In this document: positions 1 to 15,805 of the stretch, one piece after another
How positions within the stretch are numbered: the stretch's first letter is position 1
Layout of the letters: each line of letters starts with the position of its first letter
Origin: Berghia stephanieae
Taxonomy: Eukaryota; Mollusca; Gastropoda; Nudibranchia; Aeolidiidae
DNA: 64,000 bases
Reading direction: 5' to 3'
Assembly (NCBI GenBank): GCA_034508935.3
Contig: CM067445.1
Span: forward strand, 39,290,228-39,354,227
The notes under the pieces: model-generated
What the model was told of the DNA's origin: nothing
What the model saw: only the letters and a program-made list of their open reading frames with translations
Databases searched by the model: none
Position numbers and translations under genes: made by a program

Positions 1-114
1 ACATTTGTTTTTTTTTTTTGTTTTTTTTTTTGTTTTTTTTTGGGGGGGGGGGGGTGGAATGATTTGCAACGATTTAACAAATATCTTAATTGTACGGGGT
101 GGGGGGGGGGGGGG

Positions 115-395
115 GGGGTCCCGATAGCTGAGTTGGTAGAGCTTCAAACGCAGAGGGGCCGAGATCGATTCCTGTTGCAGTCAAGATTATATTTCTAACA
201 CCTCTGTCCACCCAGCAGTGATGGCATATCTGGGTCTGTTTGATCTGATGGAAAGTCATTTGCGATAGATTAGCCTCCTATCCAAAGGCTAGCAATCAAT
301 TGCTATTTTCCGTTTTACACTACATAGTAACCGGGATAAACTGCATGGGCCCAATGGTTTTGAGGACAACTTAAATTTTACGAGGGTTGGTCCAG
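115..395 (+). mobile_element. SINE family C, diverged
   Basis: Family C has a tRNA-like head (AGCTCAGTTGGTAGAGCACT, GATCGATCCC), the block CTGTCCACCCAGCAGTGA and an end CTATAGAAACCGGGATAAACT ... GGGCCCAATGGCTCTGA. All parts are recognisable here. Confidence 0.8.
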
Positions 396-1050
396 AATTA
401 ATAGCTCAGTCGCCATAATATCTTAAAAGCTATAAGTGATTGATTTCAATTCTCTAAACAAGTTTGGCCGATTCAGACAATAATTTGTTTTGTTTGATCA
501 ATTATTCAAGATGCATTTAAAAAAGATTATTTTAATGTATCTCTACCGACCAGCACTTATTTGTAGGTCTGATAACCCAATTCCTTATGGGCTCATTGTT
601 GTAATGGAAATCTCAAAAAATGACGCAAAATATTGTCCATTACAACAATGTTAAACTCGGCCCATAAGTAGGTTCGGATGTCAGACGTCAGACCTGCATA
701 TATGTACACGTCGATCTCTACAAATATATGACTCATTGCCTCAAAACGGTATTATGGCGGAATGATCTCGGTGAAGAAAAGATTGATTGTAACCAGTACC
801 GAATTTACATCTATAGGTTGCCCATTATAATTAGTTCTTTAAGTTACTCAATATATTATAGCTCAATCCACACTTTTTTGGAACCTTATTGATTCTATAA
901 GTTACTCAAGATGTAGCTTAGGGCTCCAAATTTCTTGGGGCCTTCAAAAATTGGTTGCTGAAGTGAGCACATGACTTTATTGGCACTACAAAGAAACGAG
1001 AAATCAAGTCATGACCTTTTAGAAAAAATGAAGGTGTTGGAATTAACCGT
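395..1050. other. Left flank, no gene seen
   Basis: Lies within or beyond the last visible intron of the minus-strand gene; only fragments of old dispersed repeats (720-790). Confidence 0.5.
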
Positions 1051-1054
1051 TTAA

Positions 1055-1225
1055 TTGCTGTGCTCTGGAAAAAACATGTACTGTAAATATTGGCCAAAAA
1101 ACTCGTCCTTCAAATATTGATCAATTTAAATGACCTTCATCTTGGCAACAACTCTCAAACCCGCTACAGATTCAATTTTTACCATCTAACCCGTCCCGAC
1201 ATAAAACCGTTTTGACGCGTTAGGT
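1055..1225 (+). repeat. Foldback-family element, one arm
   Basis: Contains GTGCTCTGGAAAAAACATGT and TCCTTCAAATATTGATCAAT; same family as 49060-49198. Confidence 0.65.
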
Positions 1226-1230
1226 ATAAA

Positions 1231-1530
1231 TTGAGCTTTCACATAGTGCAATATCCACTAAACGTGCTCAAAGCGCTTTATAAGGGCTCCCTGGCCAACA
1301 GCAATACTTAATATTTAGGACGGGGCATGACGCCTGTTATGAGATAATTGCAATTATTTCGAACAGAGACAAAGCTATTAACGGCAGGTACTCATTTTAC
1401 ACTTGAGTACGGTGAGAGAATGTGAGTAAAGAGCCTTTTTCCACGGACTCAACTATGCACCAAGTGAGGCTCGAACCCAGGACCTTCCAATCAAAAAGCG
1501 AGTGTCATACCACTAGACCACACAGCCGTC
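1231..1530 (-). mobile_element. SINE family A, full length
   Basis: Family A consensus, built from the copies here: a tRNA-like head with box A (TGGTCTAGTGG) and box B (GGTTCGAGCC), a body with CATAGTTGAGTCCTTGG and GGTGTAAAATGAGTACCTGG, and an end AAGCGCTTTGAGCA ... GCTATATAAAAGCTCAA. This copy has both boxes. It is flanked by unusually long direct repeats. Confidence 0.85.
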
Positions 1531-1648
1531 CTTCAAATATTGATCAATTTAAATGAGCCTCATCTTGGCAAAAACTCTCAAACTTGCTACAGATTCAATT
1601 TTTACCACCTAACCCGTCCCGACATAAAACCGTTTTGACGCGTTATCT
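1529..1648 (+). repeat. Second copy of the 120-bp segment 1106-1225
   Basis: CCTTCAAATATTGATCAATT through CGTTTTGACGCGTTA, about 95 % like 1106-1225, on the other side of a family A SINE. Confidence 0.8.
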
Positions 1649-1688
1649 TAGGTAACAAATTAATAGAGTCATTCAATTCTTGCTTTAC

Positions 1689-5662
<3,974 letters not shown>

Positions 5663-5757
5663 TGTCGAAGCAGGACAGCAAAGGATTCGTTGTAGAAAAC
5701 TGTGAACTGTTGTTTGGCCCAGCTCAGGAAATGATGCCGTTTTAGTCCCATCCCTGT

Positions 5758-5766
5758 CTTTTTATA
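5758..5766 (-). promoter_or_regulatory. TATA box of the minus-strand secreted-protein gene
   Basis: TATAAAAAG on the minus strand, about 100 nt upstream of the ATG at 5662. With the usual 25-30 nt spacing, transcription would begin near 5730-5735 and give a 5' UTR of about 70 nt. Confidence 0.5.
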
Positions 5767-5937
5767 GGGACTCTGAGCTAATTAGTTTTACTTGTGATGC
5801 AATATTAACAATACTGTCCTAACATATTCTCTATGTTAATTTTCACAATACAATAGAACTATAATAGATGACATCCTGTTGTTCGTAACAGCCTTTATTT
5901 CTTCATAAATATTGGGGTTCTTCACCTAGTCTATAAA

Positions 5938-5969
<32 letters not shown>

Positions 5970-6004
5970 AAAAAAAGAAAAAACAGAAAGAAAGAAACGC
6001 ATTT

Positions 6005-6230
6005 TAAACAATTACGGTCAGAAATCTCATCCTTCAAATATCAATTGATTAAAATGGCCCTTGTCTTGTCAAAAACGCTCAAACTTGGAACTTCAATGAA
6101 GTCCCAGGTTTGAGATTTTTTGACAAGATGAGGGTGATTTAAATCGGTCGATATTTGTAGGACGATTTTTCTGGCCATTTTTTTTAATGCGTTTTTTTCA
6201 CAGTACTGCAGAACAGATGTTCATTTGATA
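6005..6230. repeat. Foldback element (inverted arms about 75 bp)
   Basis: CTCATCCTTCAAATATCAAT ... CAAACTTGGAACTTC faces GAAGTCCCAGGTTTGAGA ... ATATTTGTAGGACGA. Confidence 0.75.
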
Positions 6231-6437
6231 GAGGGATAGAGAAAGTATCCAACCCGTTTTCAATACGATAATATCTTTACAATCTTATTGACCCTTTAAT
6301 GGCGAGACTGGCATTGGCATATGTGACCCACCGACTCAAAACGATTGTATGTCTTGATGATCGTCATGATAAAAAGTTAAATGAAATCCAAGCTGATCAA
6401 AAGTATGAAATTTTGGTTTTCATCACCCTAAAATATT

Positions 6438-6550
<113 letters not shown>

Positions 6551-6653
6551 CAACAACACTCTCGTCACAAACCGGACACTCACTCATTCGACCTTGATAC
6601 ACACAACGGTACCCGTTCATAATAGTGACGTTTTCACAATATGCAGATCTTGC

Positions 6654-6697
<44 letters not shown>

Positions 6698-6884
6698 CAA
6701 ACACGATGCCAGTCATGTTTCATTGGTGAAAACGCTACGATGTGATATGATGTTAGAGATAAGTGGAACTCTGCTTGTAAAGGGTTAAAGGTGAAGTGAT
6801 ACAGTAGCGCCGATAATGAGCAAGGTCTCCCTTACTCTGGAAAACGAATAATAAATCCCCCACATTTTTGATATTATGTTGGTC

Positions 6885-7050
6885 AGAAAACATTTCCTTC
6901 AAATATCGATCGATTAAAATGACACCCATTTTGTCAAAAACACTCAAAAGTGGGACTTCTTTGAATACCCCAGGTTTGAAAGTTTATCACAAGATGAGAG
7001 TCATATTCATCGATCGATATTTGAAGGGCGAACTTTCTGGCTAAAATTTA
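6885..7050. repeat. Foldback element, second palindromic copy
   Basis: CCTTCAAATATCGATCGATT ... GTGGGACTTC and its inverted partner GAGAGTCATATTCATCGATC GATATTTGAAGG. Confidence 0.75.
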
Positions 7051-7353
7051 ATTTTTAAAAAATAATTTTATTTGATTGTTTAGAGTAGGCCATGCGTTTG
7101 TTAAGCTACCAAGCCTTGATGTAAAATCGCGTAACTCGGCAAACTTGAAAGATAGTTGCTAATGACGCCGCAAGGTAAATAGGCAATAGAAGCAGCTGTC
7201 GCATTGGCCTACAGCTATCCGTGCAGTTGTACTTAATATCGTATTGTCATTATTCTATCACAAGATTTTATCTTCCATGGTCATTTCATTCGGGACAGAG
7301 AACACTACATGAGAAGTAATATTATAAAAATCTGACCCTCCGCTTCAAAGAGA

Positions 7354-7630
7354 TGGGGGTCCCAAAAGCTCAGTTGGTAGAGCACTCGCTTCGCACGAAA
7401 AGGGACCAAGATCGATCCCGGGTGTAGTCGGGATTTTTTTCTGACATCCCTGTCCACCCAGCAGTGAATGGGTAGCTGAGTCTGTTAGATTTGACGTAAA
7501 GTACTTTGCGATAGACTAGCGTCCTATCCAAAGGAAAGCAAGCAATTGCATTTGTCGGTTTCACGCTATAGAAACCGGGATAAACTCCGGCTCCATGGGC
7601 CCAATGGCTCTGAAGGACTACTTTACTACT
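7354..7630 (+). mobile_element. SINE family C, full length
   Basis: Best preserved copy: AGCTCAGTTGGTAGAGCACT head, GATCGATCCCGG box B and complete 3' end. Confidence 0.85.
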
Positions 7631-7663
7631 ACTGCAAAGATGTATTATGTCGGGTCTACTAAG

Positions 7664-7972
7664 GCCACATTGTGGTCTTGTGGTATGGCACTCGCCTTTG
7701 GATCGGAATGTCCAGGGTTCGAGTCCCGATCTGAGCAGCGCACAGTTAAAACCTTGAAAAAAAACAAGGCTCTTTACTTACATTCTCTCATCGTTTTCGG
7801 GTGTAAAATTAGTACCTGGCCGTTAAAAGTGTTGTCTCTGTCGGGAGAAATGTAATATCGCCTAACAGGCGTCACCATTCGTCCTACATGTTAAGTGTTG
7901 CTGTTAGCTAGGGATCCCGCGTAAAGGCGCTTTGAGCATGTGTAGTTGATATTGCCATATATAAAAGCACAC
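7664..7972 (+). mobile_element. SINE family A, full length, inside a family C copy
   Basis: Head, body and end are all present. It sits between a family C element and a second copy of that element's last 70 bp. Confidence 0.85.
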
Positions 7973-8045
7973 GTTTCATGCTATAGAAACCGTGATAAAC
8001 TCCAGCTCCATGAACCCTTTAGTTCTGAATGACTACTTTTTCTAA
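7972..8045 (+). mobile_element. SINE family C, last 70 bp only
   Basis: CATGCTATAGAAACCGTGAT ... TCTGAATGACTAC, repeating the 3' end of the copy at 7354-7630 on the far side of a family A insertion. Confidence 0.75.
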
Positions 8046-8345
8046 TGTCCTAAATAAGAAATAAAACTTAATTTAAAAAAAAAACAACAAAAAAAAAAAA
8101 ACAAAAAAAATACAAAACAAAACAAAACGAAACAAAAAAACCCCCCAAAAACAAAACAAAAAAACCCAACCCAAACAAAACAAAACAAAACAAAAACAAA
8201 ACAAACAAACAAAAAATAACAACAAAAAGCATGACCTTTTATATAGGGCAATAGTTTTATGATCTAAGAGTAATTGGAAAATGAGGAGAAATTATTAATC
8301 ATTTACGATTAAAAACTAAAAATGCTAAAAGTATCTTTTTTTTCT

Positions 8346-8623
8346 CAACGTGTTCAAGACATTTTACAAAGGGCCCGCCCTAGCCAACAGCAACACTTAA
8401 CGTGTAGGAAGAGACACATCTGTTTGGTGGTATTACAACTTTTTTTTTTCGACAGAGACAACGTTGTTAACGGCCTGATACTCATTTAAACGCTGAGTAC
8501 GGTAAGAGAATATGAATACAGAGCTTTCTAATGGCTCAACTATGCATCGCTCTGAGAGGGACTCGAACCCTGCACTTTCTGATCCGACATCGAGTGTCAT
8601 AACACTAGACCACTTAGTTGCAT
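8346..8623 (-). mobile_element. SINE family A, diverged
   Basis: Recognisable head (CACTAGACCAC complement) and body; the CGCTTTGAG end is degraded. Confidence 0.75.
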
Positions 8624-8714
8624 AAATAATAATATATGAAAAAATATTAAACTTTGGTTAGGTGATTGTGTTTTATTGAGAAGAATGTATTCAGGTTCTT
8701 AACCAGTTCTCTGC

Positions 8715-8870
8715 CGGACTCTGGAAAAACTCGTATTCCAAAAAGGAAAAAAAATGGCTAGAAAAGTCATTCTTCAAATATCGACCAATTTAAACGACAC
8801 TCAGCTTGGCAAAAAGCATCTATCTGCACCTGGACTTCACCGTATCAACAACATTCGAAACATTAGTAGA
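8715..8870 (+). repeat. Foldback-family element, single diverged arm
   Basis: ACTCTGGAAAAACTCGTATT then TTCTTCAAATATCGACCAAT. Confidence 0.6.
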
Positions 8871-9306
8871 TCAGAAAACTGCCCTTAGGTTCTACAAACT
8901 GGGGGATGGCCGGAAGTTTACACATAGTAACAACAAATTTGGCGTCATTGCCTTCAGACTTCAGTGTCTGGTTTTTAGTGGTCACTCGTGAAGCTACCTG
9001 AAAATCCTAAATACATCACGGTGCTTTACTCAAACAATCTATGTAGTTTAACAATTCGTTTAAAGCGATTCGGGCAATGGATTTCGAGATTAAACACCGC
9101 CATGATAGAGATCAGCTAGAACTGAACTGAATTTCAATACATCAATAATAATAAATAATGTTGTCTCTGTTGTTTTCCTAATCATAACTGAAAACGAGTT
9201 CAGGAAACATATTAAGATTTTAACAGCAGTGACAGGGGTGACAGCTGATATGGAAATAATAAGTAACAATAGTTAGTCAGTTGATAGATTTTGATCTCCA
9301 GTCAAT

Positions 9307-9466
9307 ATGGGTATTCAAGCATCATACCTGAAGACTCTTCTTGTTAACCAGTCAGCGAAAGAGGAATGTCTACCTGTGACGTCTTATACCAAGTTCCCCC
9401 AGGAATGTTGGACTGTTGGGAACAATAATCTTCTTATGGACCTTCATGTCTACCCAGACACACTTC
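9307..9466 (+). CDS. WD40/SOCS gene, exon 1
   Basis: Starts MGIQASYLKTLLVNQSAKEE and ends in phase 1 at donor GTATGT (9467). No signal peptide, as expected of an intracellular adaptor. Confidence 0.7.
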
Positions 9467-9946
9467 GTATGTATTTACTAATTTAACTAAAATTAGAAAA
9501 AGCGGTGGTATTTTTCTTTCAGTTGATTAAAACTATAGCGAATAATTTAACGCTTAAATCGTTTTAAATGATAATTAATTGTATCCATTATCTACTACTC
9601 TCTATATCTAGTTCCTTAAAATTAAATAGTATACTCTTTGCTGAATTCCTTTACTTTATGGGAAGACATACAATTGACATGTCTACTATACAAACAGTTA
9701 TATCTTCCCTTACACAAGGAATTACTTGTACCTAAGTACATTGAGCACTTGAGTGAAAATTTTTCTCTTTATAATATAATAATAATAAATAATATAATAA
9801 TAATAATATAATAATAATAATAATAAATAATAATAATAATAATAGATCTTTATTGTCCATAAATATGGCAATTTGTCATTTAGTTACACTTGTCATAACG
9901 TTATATGATAACTATAACATTGAACAGACACCTCACTCCTACCCAT

Positions 9947-10000
<54 letters not shown>

Positions 10001-10033
10001 CGTCATTCATTGTTATTGTTATTATTATTATTA

Positions 10034-10093
<60 letters not shown>

Positions 10094-13000
10094 CATCATT
10101 ATTATTATTATTATTGTTGTTGTTGTTGTTGTTATTATTATTATTATTATGACTGGTATTATTATTATCATTATGATCATTGTTGATTTATTTTTCAAAT
10201 TTAAATGTGATCCAGCCTCTTAAGTGACAGTGACAGGAGTAAAGAGCTAGAAGAATTGTTTCAAGGGGAGAAGAGGGAAAGTATATTATTATTTCTCTTT
10301 TTGTTGTTGAAAACCTCTCTCTCCTCCTACCAGACATGTATTACTACGTCTACCTTTGTTCATACTATTGACAACTTTAGGTTCATCTTTGTTTTTATAA
10401 TATTCAACTTCACAGATAGATGTACTGATGATGGCTCCTGGTACTGGTGGTGTGATGCAGAGTTCCGTCCCTTTAATGACTCATATATTTTTGCTACAGC
10501 ATCAGCCTTCCGACCCCGTGCTACACGTCATTGGGTACCTGTACCCTCCATGCCAAATGGCAGAATTCTGGCTTATCAACTACCTAGTGTGGATCACATA
10601 CGTAAGAAAATATACTTTGCCTAAACGTAATGAAGTTCTGTCGAAGTCTTCAACCACTAATACTTTTTTTAAAATATTAAAATGAGAAGACGCTTAATGA
10701 CATGATGATCAGAGTTAAGTTGTTTTGGGCAGTTCTAGAACATTGAAGCAGAGAGAGAGCAGTTGATATTAACCATATTTATCTCCTTGCTTTGACATTG
10801 CTATTTTTTGCTTGGCCCATAACACCGCTTTACTACTGTAAAAGATACTTTATTCTCTATTATGTGCCACTTAGCTTGACTGCTCATATTGCATCATGGT
10901 CTTCAATGGTCCAAACAAAGAGTGTCGACCTATTGAAATGTGGATTTGAATTCAGTAAATACATCGGAAGATCAGAAGTATGGTCTCTCATCTTGTGACT
11001 GAGGTCAAGCAATGTCGAGTGTGCTCAGTGACTTGATTTAAAAAACAACTGTGGCTGACGTCAAGGAATTTGTCTGCACTTGACTCAAGTGCTAATGAGT
11101 ACCTAACTATAGGCAGTCGTTTATTGTTAGATTGCTAGTTCACTAAGGATGGCCAAATGGTTACATGCTGGTGTGGCTATGTAGTCTTGTAGTATGATAC
11201 TCGCTTTCAGATCGGAAGGTCTTGGGTTCAAGTCTCACTCAGCACATAGTTGAGACCTTGGAAAAGGCTCTTTACTCATATTCTCTTACCGCACTCAGGT
11301 GTAAAATGAGTACCCGGCTGTCAACAGTGTTGTCTCTGTCGGAAAAGAAATTATAATATCGCCTAAGAGGTGTCATGTTAATTCTACATGTTTTGTGTTG
11401 CTGTTGGTCAGGGACCCTTTGTAAAGTGCTTTGAGCTTTTTAAGTGAACATTGCGCTATATAAAAGCTCAATTTTTTGGGGTTTTTTTTTTGTTTTTTTA
11501 TTTAAAAAAAAAATAATTGAATCAATACGATGGCGTTCAATGTTATGATTCTTTTGAAATGTGCTATACACATCATGTTCATATATTATACTTCTGTTTT
11601 GTTCAAAATCTTTTTTTGTGCAACTCATTCCTGATTATCTCATCCATGCATTTGGGTGTGCTACATTGTACAACATTTTATATTGGAGATCCGGAAAAGT
11701 GTATTAAACAGTGTCAGACAAAGCAAGAAAGAAAATTACAAGAAAAAAAAAACATCCAAAAATCAGTCTTCCTTGACTGGGTATCAAACCTCAGACCTCC
11801 TGATTACCAGTCAGACACGCTACCATTACACTACAGAGGTTACCTGATAGTTTGGACGAGTTAATCTCTATATTCTTCAGAAGCGTACTTGTATTACGTT
11901 GTGAATCCTTGCCTGCATCACACAACACAGACATTGAATATGAGTGGACGAGGACGAAGAGTAACTTCATTTTGATTTTTGAAAATATCAAAATTGAGAA
12001 AGTGAGAAATAAACAGTTATAATTACAATTCAAATTTTAACCTAGTATATTTTTTAATTATTCATTACCAATCTAAAAGGGAGTTGATATGATTTTTTTC
12101 TTTATTTTTCTTTAATATTATGCAGGTTGCCAGATTTTCAGTCGTACAAATTGCTCTGTCTACCCAAAAGTTCAACCTCACCCAATTGGAGAACTTGTTT
12201 GTTACTGTGGAACGGGAGAAGTAGTAGTTATGGGCAGTGATGGTGACCCGCTGTTCCAAAGAAGTCGTGATCTCTCAAATGCTGTCCATGTCCACTGTGC
12301 AATAGCAAAAAATGGAATATCTTTCGCTTGTTTGAAAAGGGGGACAGGAGTATTCATTTTAGAGACATATCTTTTACAATCTACAATGGCAGCCAATAGT
12401 TTTATTCGGTGTCACACAGTTTGTCCAGGTTTTACCCCTTCAAGAAATGTGTCTGATGATGTTCAATGTAAATTTTCTCCTGACAGTAAATACATTGCTG
12501 TGAGTTCGTCTACAGGGTTTCTGTTTACAGTGAGTCGATCAACGTTGGAGAAACATTGTATTATTTGTCCAGAACTCATTCAACAAATGTTAAGCGCTGC
12601 CGGATCTTTTGACTATCATCCTTGTTTTCCATTTCAGATTATGACGATTGCAACAATTGACAAAAATGTTTATACTTTGAATCTCGAAAATAAGGAAGTT
12701 TTAGACTCGCTTCAATTTGAGAGACCCATAGACTGTATTCGTTTATAGCCCTGATGGTTCAAGATTAGCATTGGGTTTTAGTAACTTTGATATTAGTATT
12801 CTCAACAGTGAAGATATGTCTTGCATCCTAAAGATTGAAATGTCTGAACTTTGTATAGATGATGTGCAGCGGACACATCCCAATTTTCAATCTGTGTTAA
12901 ATTTGAGCTTTTCTCAAACTGGTGAACGTTTGGTTTCCAGTTCATGTGATGGTCACATTCGGCTATGGCTGATACCAAAATTGCTCTCCCTCCAAGAGAT

Positions 13001-13100
13001 ATGCAGAAATTCAATATTATCATCTATTAAAATCAATCAAGTAAAAAAACTGAATCTGCCATCAAAACTGAAAAGCTTCCTTGTTTATAAATTTTTCTGA
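9307..13100 (+). CDS. WD40-repeat / SOCS-box protein, 3 exons, about 439 aa, one apparent 1-nt slip
   Basis: Exons 9307-9466, 10416-10601 and 12126-13100 join in phase 1 at both introns. ATG 9307 is preceded by an in-frame TGA at 9292, which fixes the start. The N-terminal half has no motif I can name (SWYWWCDAEFRPFNDSYIFA). The C-terminal half shows three WD-like blades: VQCKFSPDSKYIAVSSSTG, YSPDGSRLALGFSNFDIS and LSFSQTGERLVSSSCDGHIR followed by LW. The end, SLQEICRNSI...LNLPSKLKSFLVYKFF, fits a SOCS box (BC box plus LPxP-like Cul5 region). Such proteins recruit substrates to Elongin BC/Cullin-5 E3 ligases. In exon 3, around 12741-12745, one extra T breaks the frame between IDCIR and YSPDG; removing one base from the TTT run restores a canonical blade, so an assembly error is likelier than a pseudogene. 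It is neither WSB1 nor WSB2 that I can recognise. Confidence 0.75.
9774..10150. repeat. Microsatellite cluster (TAA)n, (TC)n, (ATT)n
   Basis: Three arrays in intron 1 of the WD40/SOCS gene, at 9774-9845, 9950-9996 and 10015-10150. Confidence 0.95.
10416..10601 (+). CDS. WD40/SOCS gene, exon 2
   Basis: 186 nt, acceptor TTCACAG, donor GTAAGA; phase 1 in and out. It encodes RCTDDGSWYWWCDAEFRP and PSMPNGRILAYQLPSVDHI. Confidence 0.7.
11172..11474 (+). mobile_element. SINE family A, full length
   Basis: In the intron between exons 2 and 3 of the WD40/SOCS gene, followed by a T-rich tail at 11474-11500. Confidence 0.85.
11692..11858 (-). mobile_element. SINE family D with tRNA-like head
   Basis: On the minus strand: CTCTGTAGTGTAATGGTAGC (box A), GAGGTTTGATACCCAG (box B), then TTCTTTCTTGCTTTGTCTGA. 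It shares this tail with the foldback elements at 23.5 and 29.9 kb. Confidence 0.72.
12126..13100 (+). CDS. WD40/SOCS gene, exon 3 (terminal)
   Basis: Acceptor TTATGCAG at 12125; stop TGA 13098-13100. Length 975 nt is one more than the phases require, which agrees with the single extra base near 12743. It holds the WD-like blades and the SOCS box. Confidence 0.75.
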
Positions 13101-13259
13101 TGAAGTATTAATTAATCAGAATATTGTGGGTTCCTCATTCCTCATCATAACAACATAGGATTACAAAACATTTGATGACACATTGATGTCAAAACATATT
13201 TCATTACATGTGTTAGAAGTGTTATGTGTGATTTACAATTTTGGTGTGATCTTAACATA

Positions 13260-13265
13260 AATAAA
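13260..13265 (+). terminator. poly(A) signal of the WD40/SOCS gene
   Basis: AATAAA 160 nt after the stop codon and ahead of any other gene; position and strand fit 3'-end formation for this transcript. Confidence 0.5.
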
Positions 13266-13980
13266 GAGTGTGAAAATTTTGGGATAACCGAATCTTTATT
13301 TAAAGCTGTTGTTGCGGCAAAAAGAAAGATCTAATGAGAGGTAAAATATAGATTTACCCTGACCTAGGCCTTTACTTTTCTAACGTAATCATTAAACATA
13401 CATTATTTCTAAGCAACCTCCACCCCCCCCCCCCCCTCATTAAAAAAAAAAAGAAAAACGGATTTAAAAATAAAAGCACCAGGTGAACATTTTTAGCTCT
13501 CCTGTTATTATATCATCCCATGTTAACTTAAGTTGCAGATGGATTTACCACGACCCTCATGTTAAAAAGAAAAGTCTCTAGATTGAAGCATTTTGTTGAA
13601 ATTTGGTCCAGTGGAGTCCTTGATATATATCATCCAGCCAACAGCACTTGCTCTTGTATTCATACTTGTTCCCCTATCACCTATACATCCATTTATTGAA
13701 GATGGAATAAGGAAATTGTTCCGTTAACTTATATAGATGACCGATACGCAGGTCTAATAACCAAATTGTTATAAGCTTATTGTTGTAATAGATATTATTA
13801 TACTCTCCAAACCAACGCAAAGTATTATCCATTACAACAACGTTTGATCGAGCCATTCGATACGCTCGGTTATCAGACCTACAAATATGTGCACATTGGC
13901 TTCTACTAAACATGGGAAAGGAATGGGGGGGGGGGGGGGGGTGAGAAAAGCATCTTTTCTTATCACTTTTTAAAAATGTA
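13266..13980. other. Intergenic, no gene seen
   Basis: AT-rich with (C)n at 13421-13437 and (G)n at 13924-13941. Confidence 0.6.
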
Positions 13981-14002
13981 TTGACATATTTATTTACTTA
14001 AC

Positions 14003-14007
<5 letters not shown>

Positions 14008-14074
<67 letters not shown>

Positions 14075-14150
14075 TTATTATTTTATTATTATTATTATTA
14101 TTATTATTATCATCATCATCATCATTATTATTGTCATTTATTTATTATTA
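14008..14150. repeat. (ATT)n microsatellite
   Basis: Contains a short (ATC)4 block at 14110-14124. Confidence 0.95.
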
Positions 14151-14317
14151 TTTTCATTAATTTTTTAAAATTATTATTTTTAAAAATAATTTAAACCTTT
14201 TTATGTACATATTAAAACTTTATCTATATACCCTGCAAGGTTCATTGAGCTCTCCTTTTGATTCTTTAATTTATCGAATATCTCACCTTTCTGGATATGA
14301 TTTACAGGCATTGTCAG

Positions 14318-14600
14318 TGGATGTGGTCTAGTGGTATTAAACTCATCTGCTGACTGGAAGGTCCGGGGTTTGAGTCACACTCTGAGCGGCACATAGTTGA
14401 GTCCTTGGAAAACGCTCTTTAATAACATTCTCTGGTACTCAGGTGTAAAATGAGTACCTGGCTGTTAACAGCGTTGTCTCTGTCCCAAAAAAATTGCAAT
14501 ATCGCTTAACAGGCATCATGTTATGTTCTACGTGTTTAGTGTTGCTATTGACCAGGGACTGCTTTCAAAGCGTTTTGAGCACTCATTTCAAAACGGACAT
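14318..14600 (+). mobile_element. SINE family A, 3' end degraded
   Basis: Head and body clear; similarity fades after GTTTTGAGCACTCA. Confidence 0.8.
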
Positions 14601-14654
14601 TTTTTATTGGTTTGGAGAATGAAAGGTTTTAAAGCTATCCAGGCTTATGTAATG

Positions 14655-14945
14655 TGCGACTATGTGATCTTGTGGTATGATACTCGCTTTCGGATCGGAA
14701 GGTCCTGGGTTCGAGCCTAGCTGGGCGCTTAGTTGGGTTCTTGAAAAAGGCTCTTTACCTCCATTCTACCATACTCGGGTGTAAAATGAGTACCTGACCG
14801 TTAACAGTGTTTTCTCTTTCCGAAAAATTGCAATATCGCCTAACAGACATCATGTCCTGTCCTGCACATTGTTTCTGTTGGCCAGAGACCCCTTGTAAAG
14901 CACTTTGAGCATGTTAAGTGGAAATTGCTCTACATAAAAGCTCAA
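14655..14945 (+). mobile_element. SINE family A, full length
   Basis: Second copy in tandem orientation only about 50 bp after the previous one; both termini present. Confidence 0.85.
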
Positions 14946-15594
14946 CTTAAACGTGGGGCAGACGATGACGATTTGCTTGGGGTATACAGGCACTCGATAA
15001 TAACAACAACAATAATCAACATCTGTAGGAAATACATTGGAGTTGCAATGTCATCGTTTACAGCTGTAAGTATACGTCACAGACAATATCATCTCATCTC
15101 TGAAGTTAAATAATTTTTTCTAAATAAACAAGAGTTAAAAGATTCCGACTCGTTTATTTATTTATTTATTTATTTTTGAAATATTTTTCACAATTTAAAA
15201 TCAAATATCATTGAATATGACATGTGTGCGTCTCCGAAAAGAAAAAACAAAACAAGACTAACAAAACAAAAACATGTTGTTGATAATGAAGGTGACAACG
15301 ACGACGACGATAATCATGTGTCCAAAGTCTTTTTACTTTTACCTTTTCTCAAGACTTCCCTGAATAATTAATTCGTCGTCTTTGTCTAAGTGAAACGGTG
15401 TCTTGTCTTGTTTTAAAACAAGAAGAAAAAAAGACAAGCGATGTTTGGCGCGGTCAATGATCAGATGGGTGGCAAAAAACTGACCTCTGGCGTTGGTGTT
15501 GAGTCCTATTGTATTGTACACTAACCAAACTACTTTGGTGTGAATGAGTACGTTAAGCAATGGTTTTATAATAGTAATAATAAAAAATGAATAT

Positions 15595-15805
15595 AAATAA
15601 AATTCCCTTTATTCATTCCATCGGGGCGGAAATAATTTGTCTTTAGGGCATGTTCCGAGGGAAAACTGAAATAACCCAGGCGCCAGCCAGCCGCAGCAGA
15701 TTGAGTTAGGGCGAAGTGACACAAGGACACACAGCGCAGCGGGTATTTGAACTCGGTACCTTTCGGGTACAAAGCAAAAACCGTACCGCGGAGCCACGCT
15801 TATAG
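15595..15805 (-). mobile_element. SINE family B
   Basis: Family B shares a tRNA-like head (GGCTCAGC, GGTACAGAGTTTGAA), the block GTGGCCTTGAGCAAGTCA, GACGCCTGGGTTATTTCAGT and an end AATAAAGGGAATTTT. This copy is complete on the minus strand. Confidence 0.78.

Noticed and set aside
1-120. G-runs and T-runs as a telomere or G-quadruplex element
   Set aside because: Plain homopolymer runs typical of this assembly, with no telomeric hexamer; similar runs occur throughout the window.
15339-15560. Minus-strand 73-aa ORF (NARGQFFATHLIIDRAKHRL) with a GTAAAAG donor-like end
   Set aside because: Looks mildly protein-like, but there is no convincing acceptor, neighbour exon or known family; it remains an unexplained ORF.
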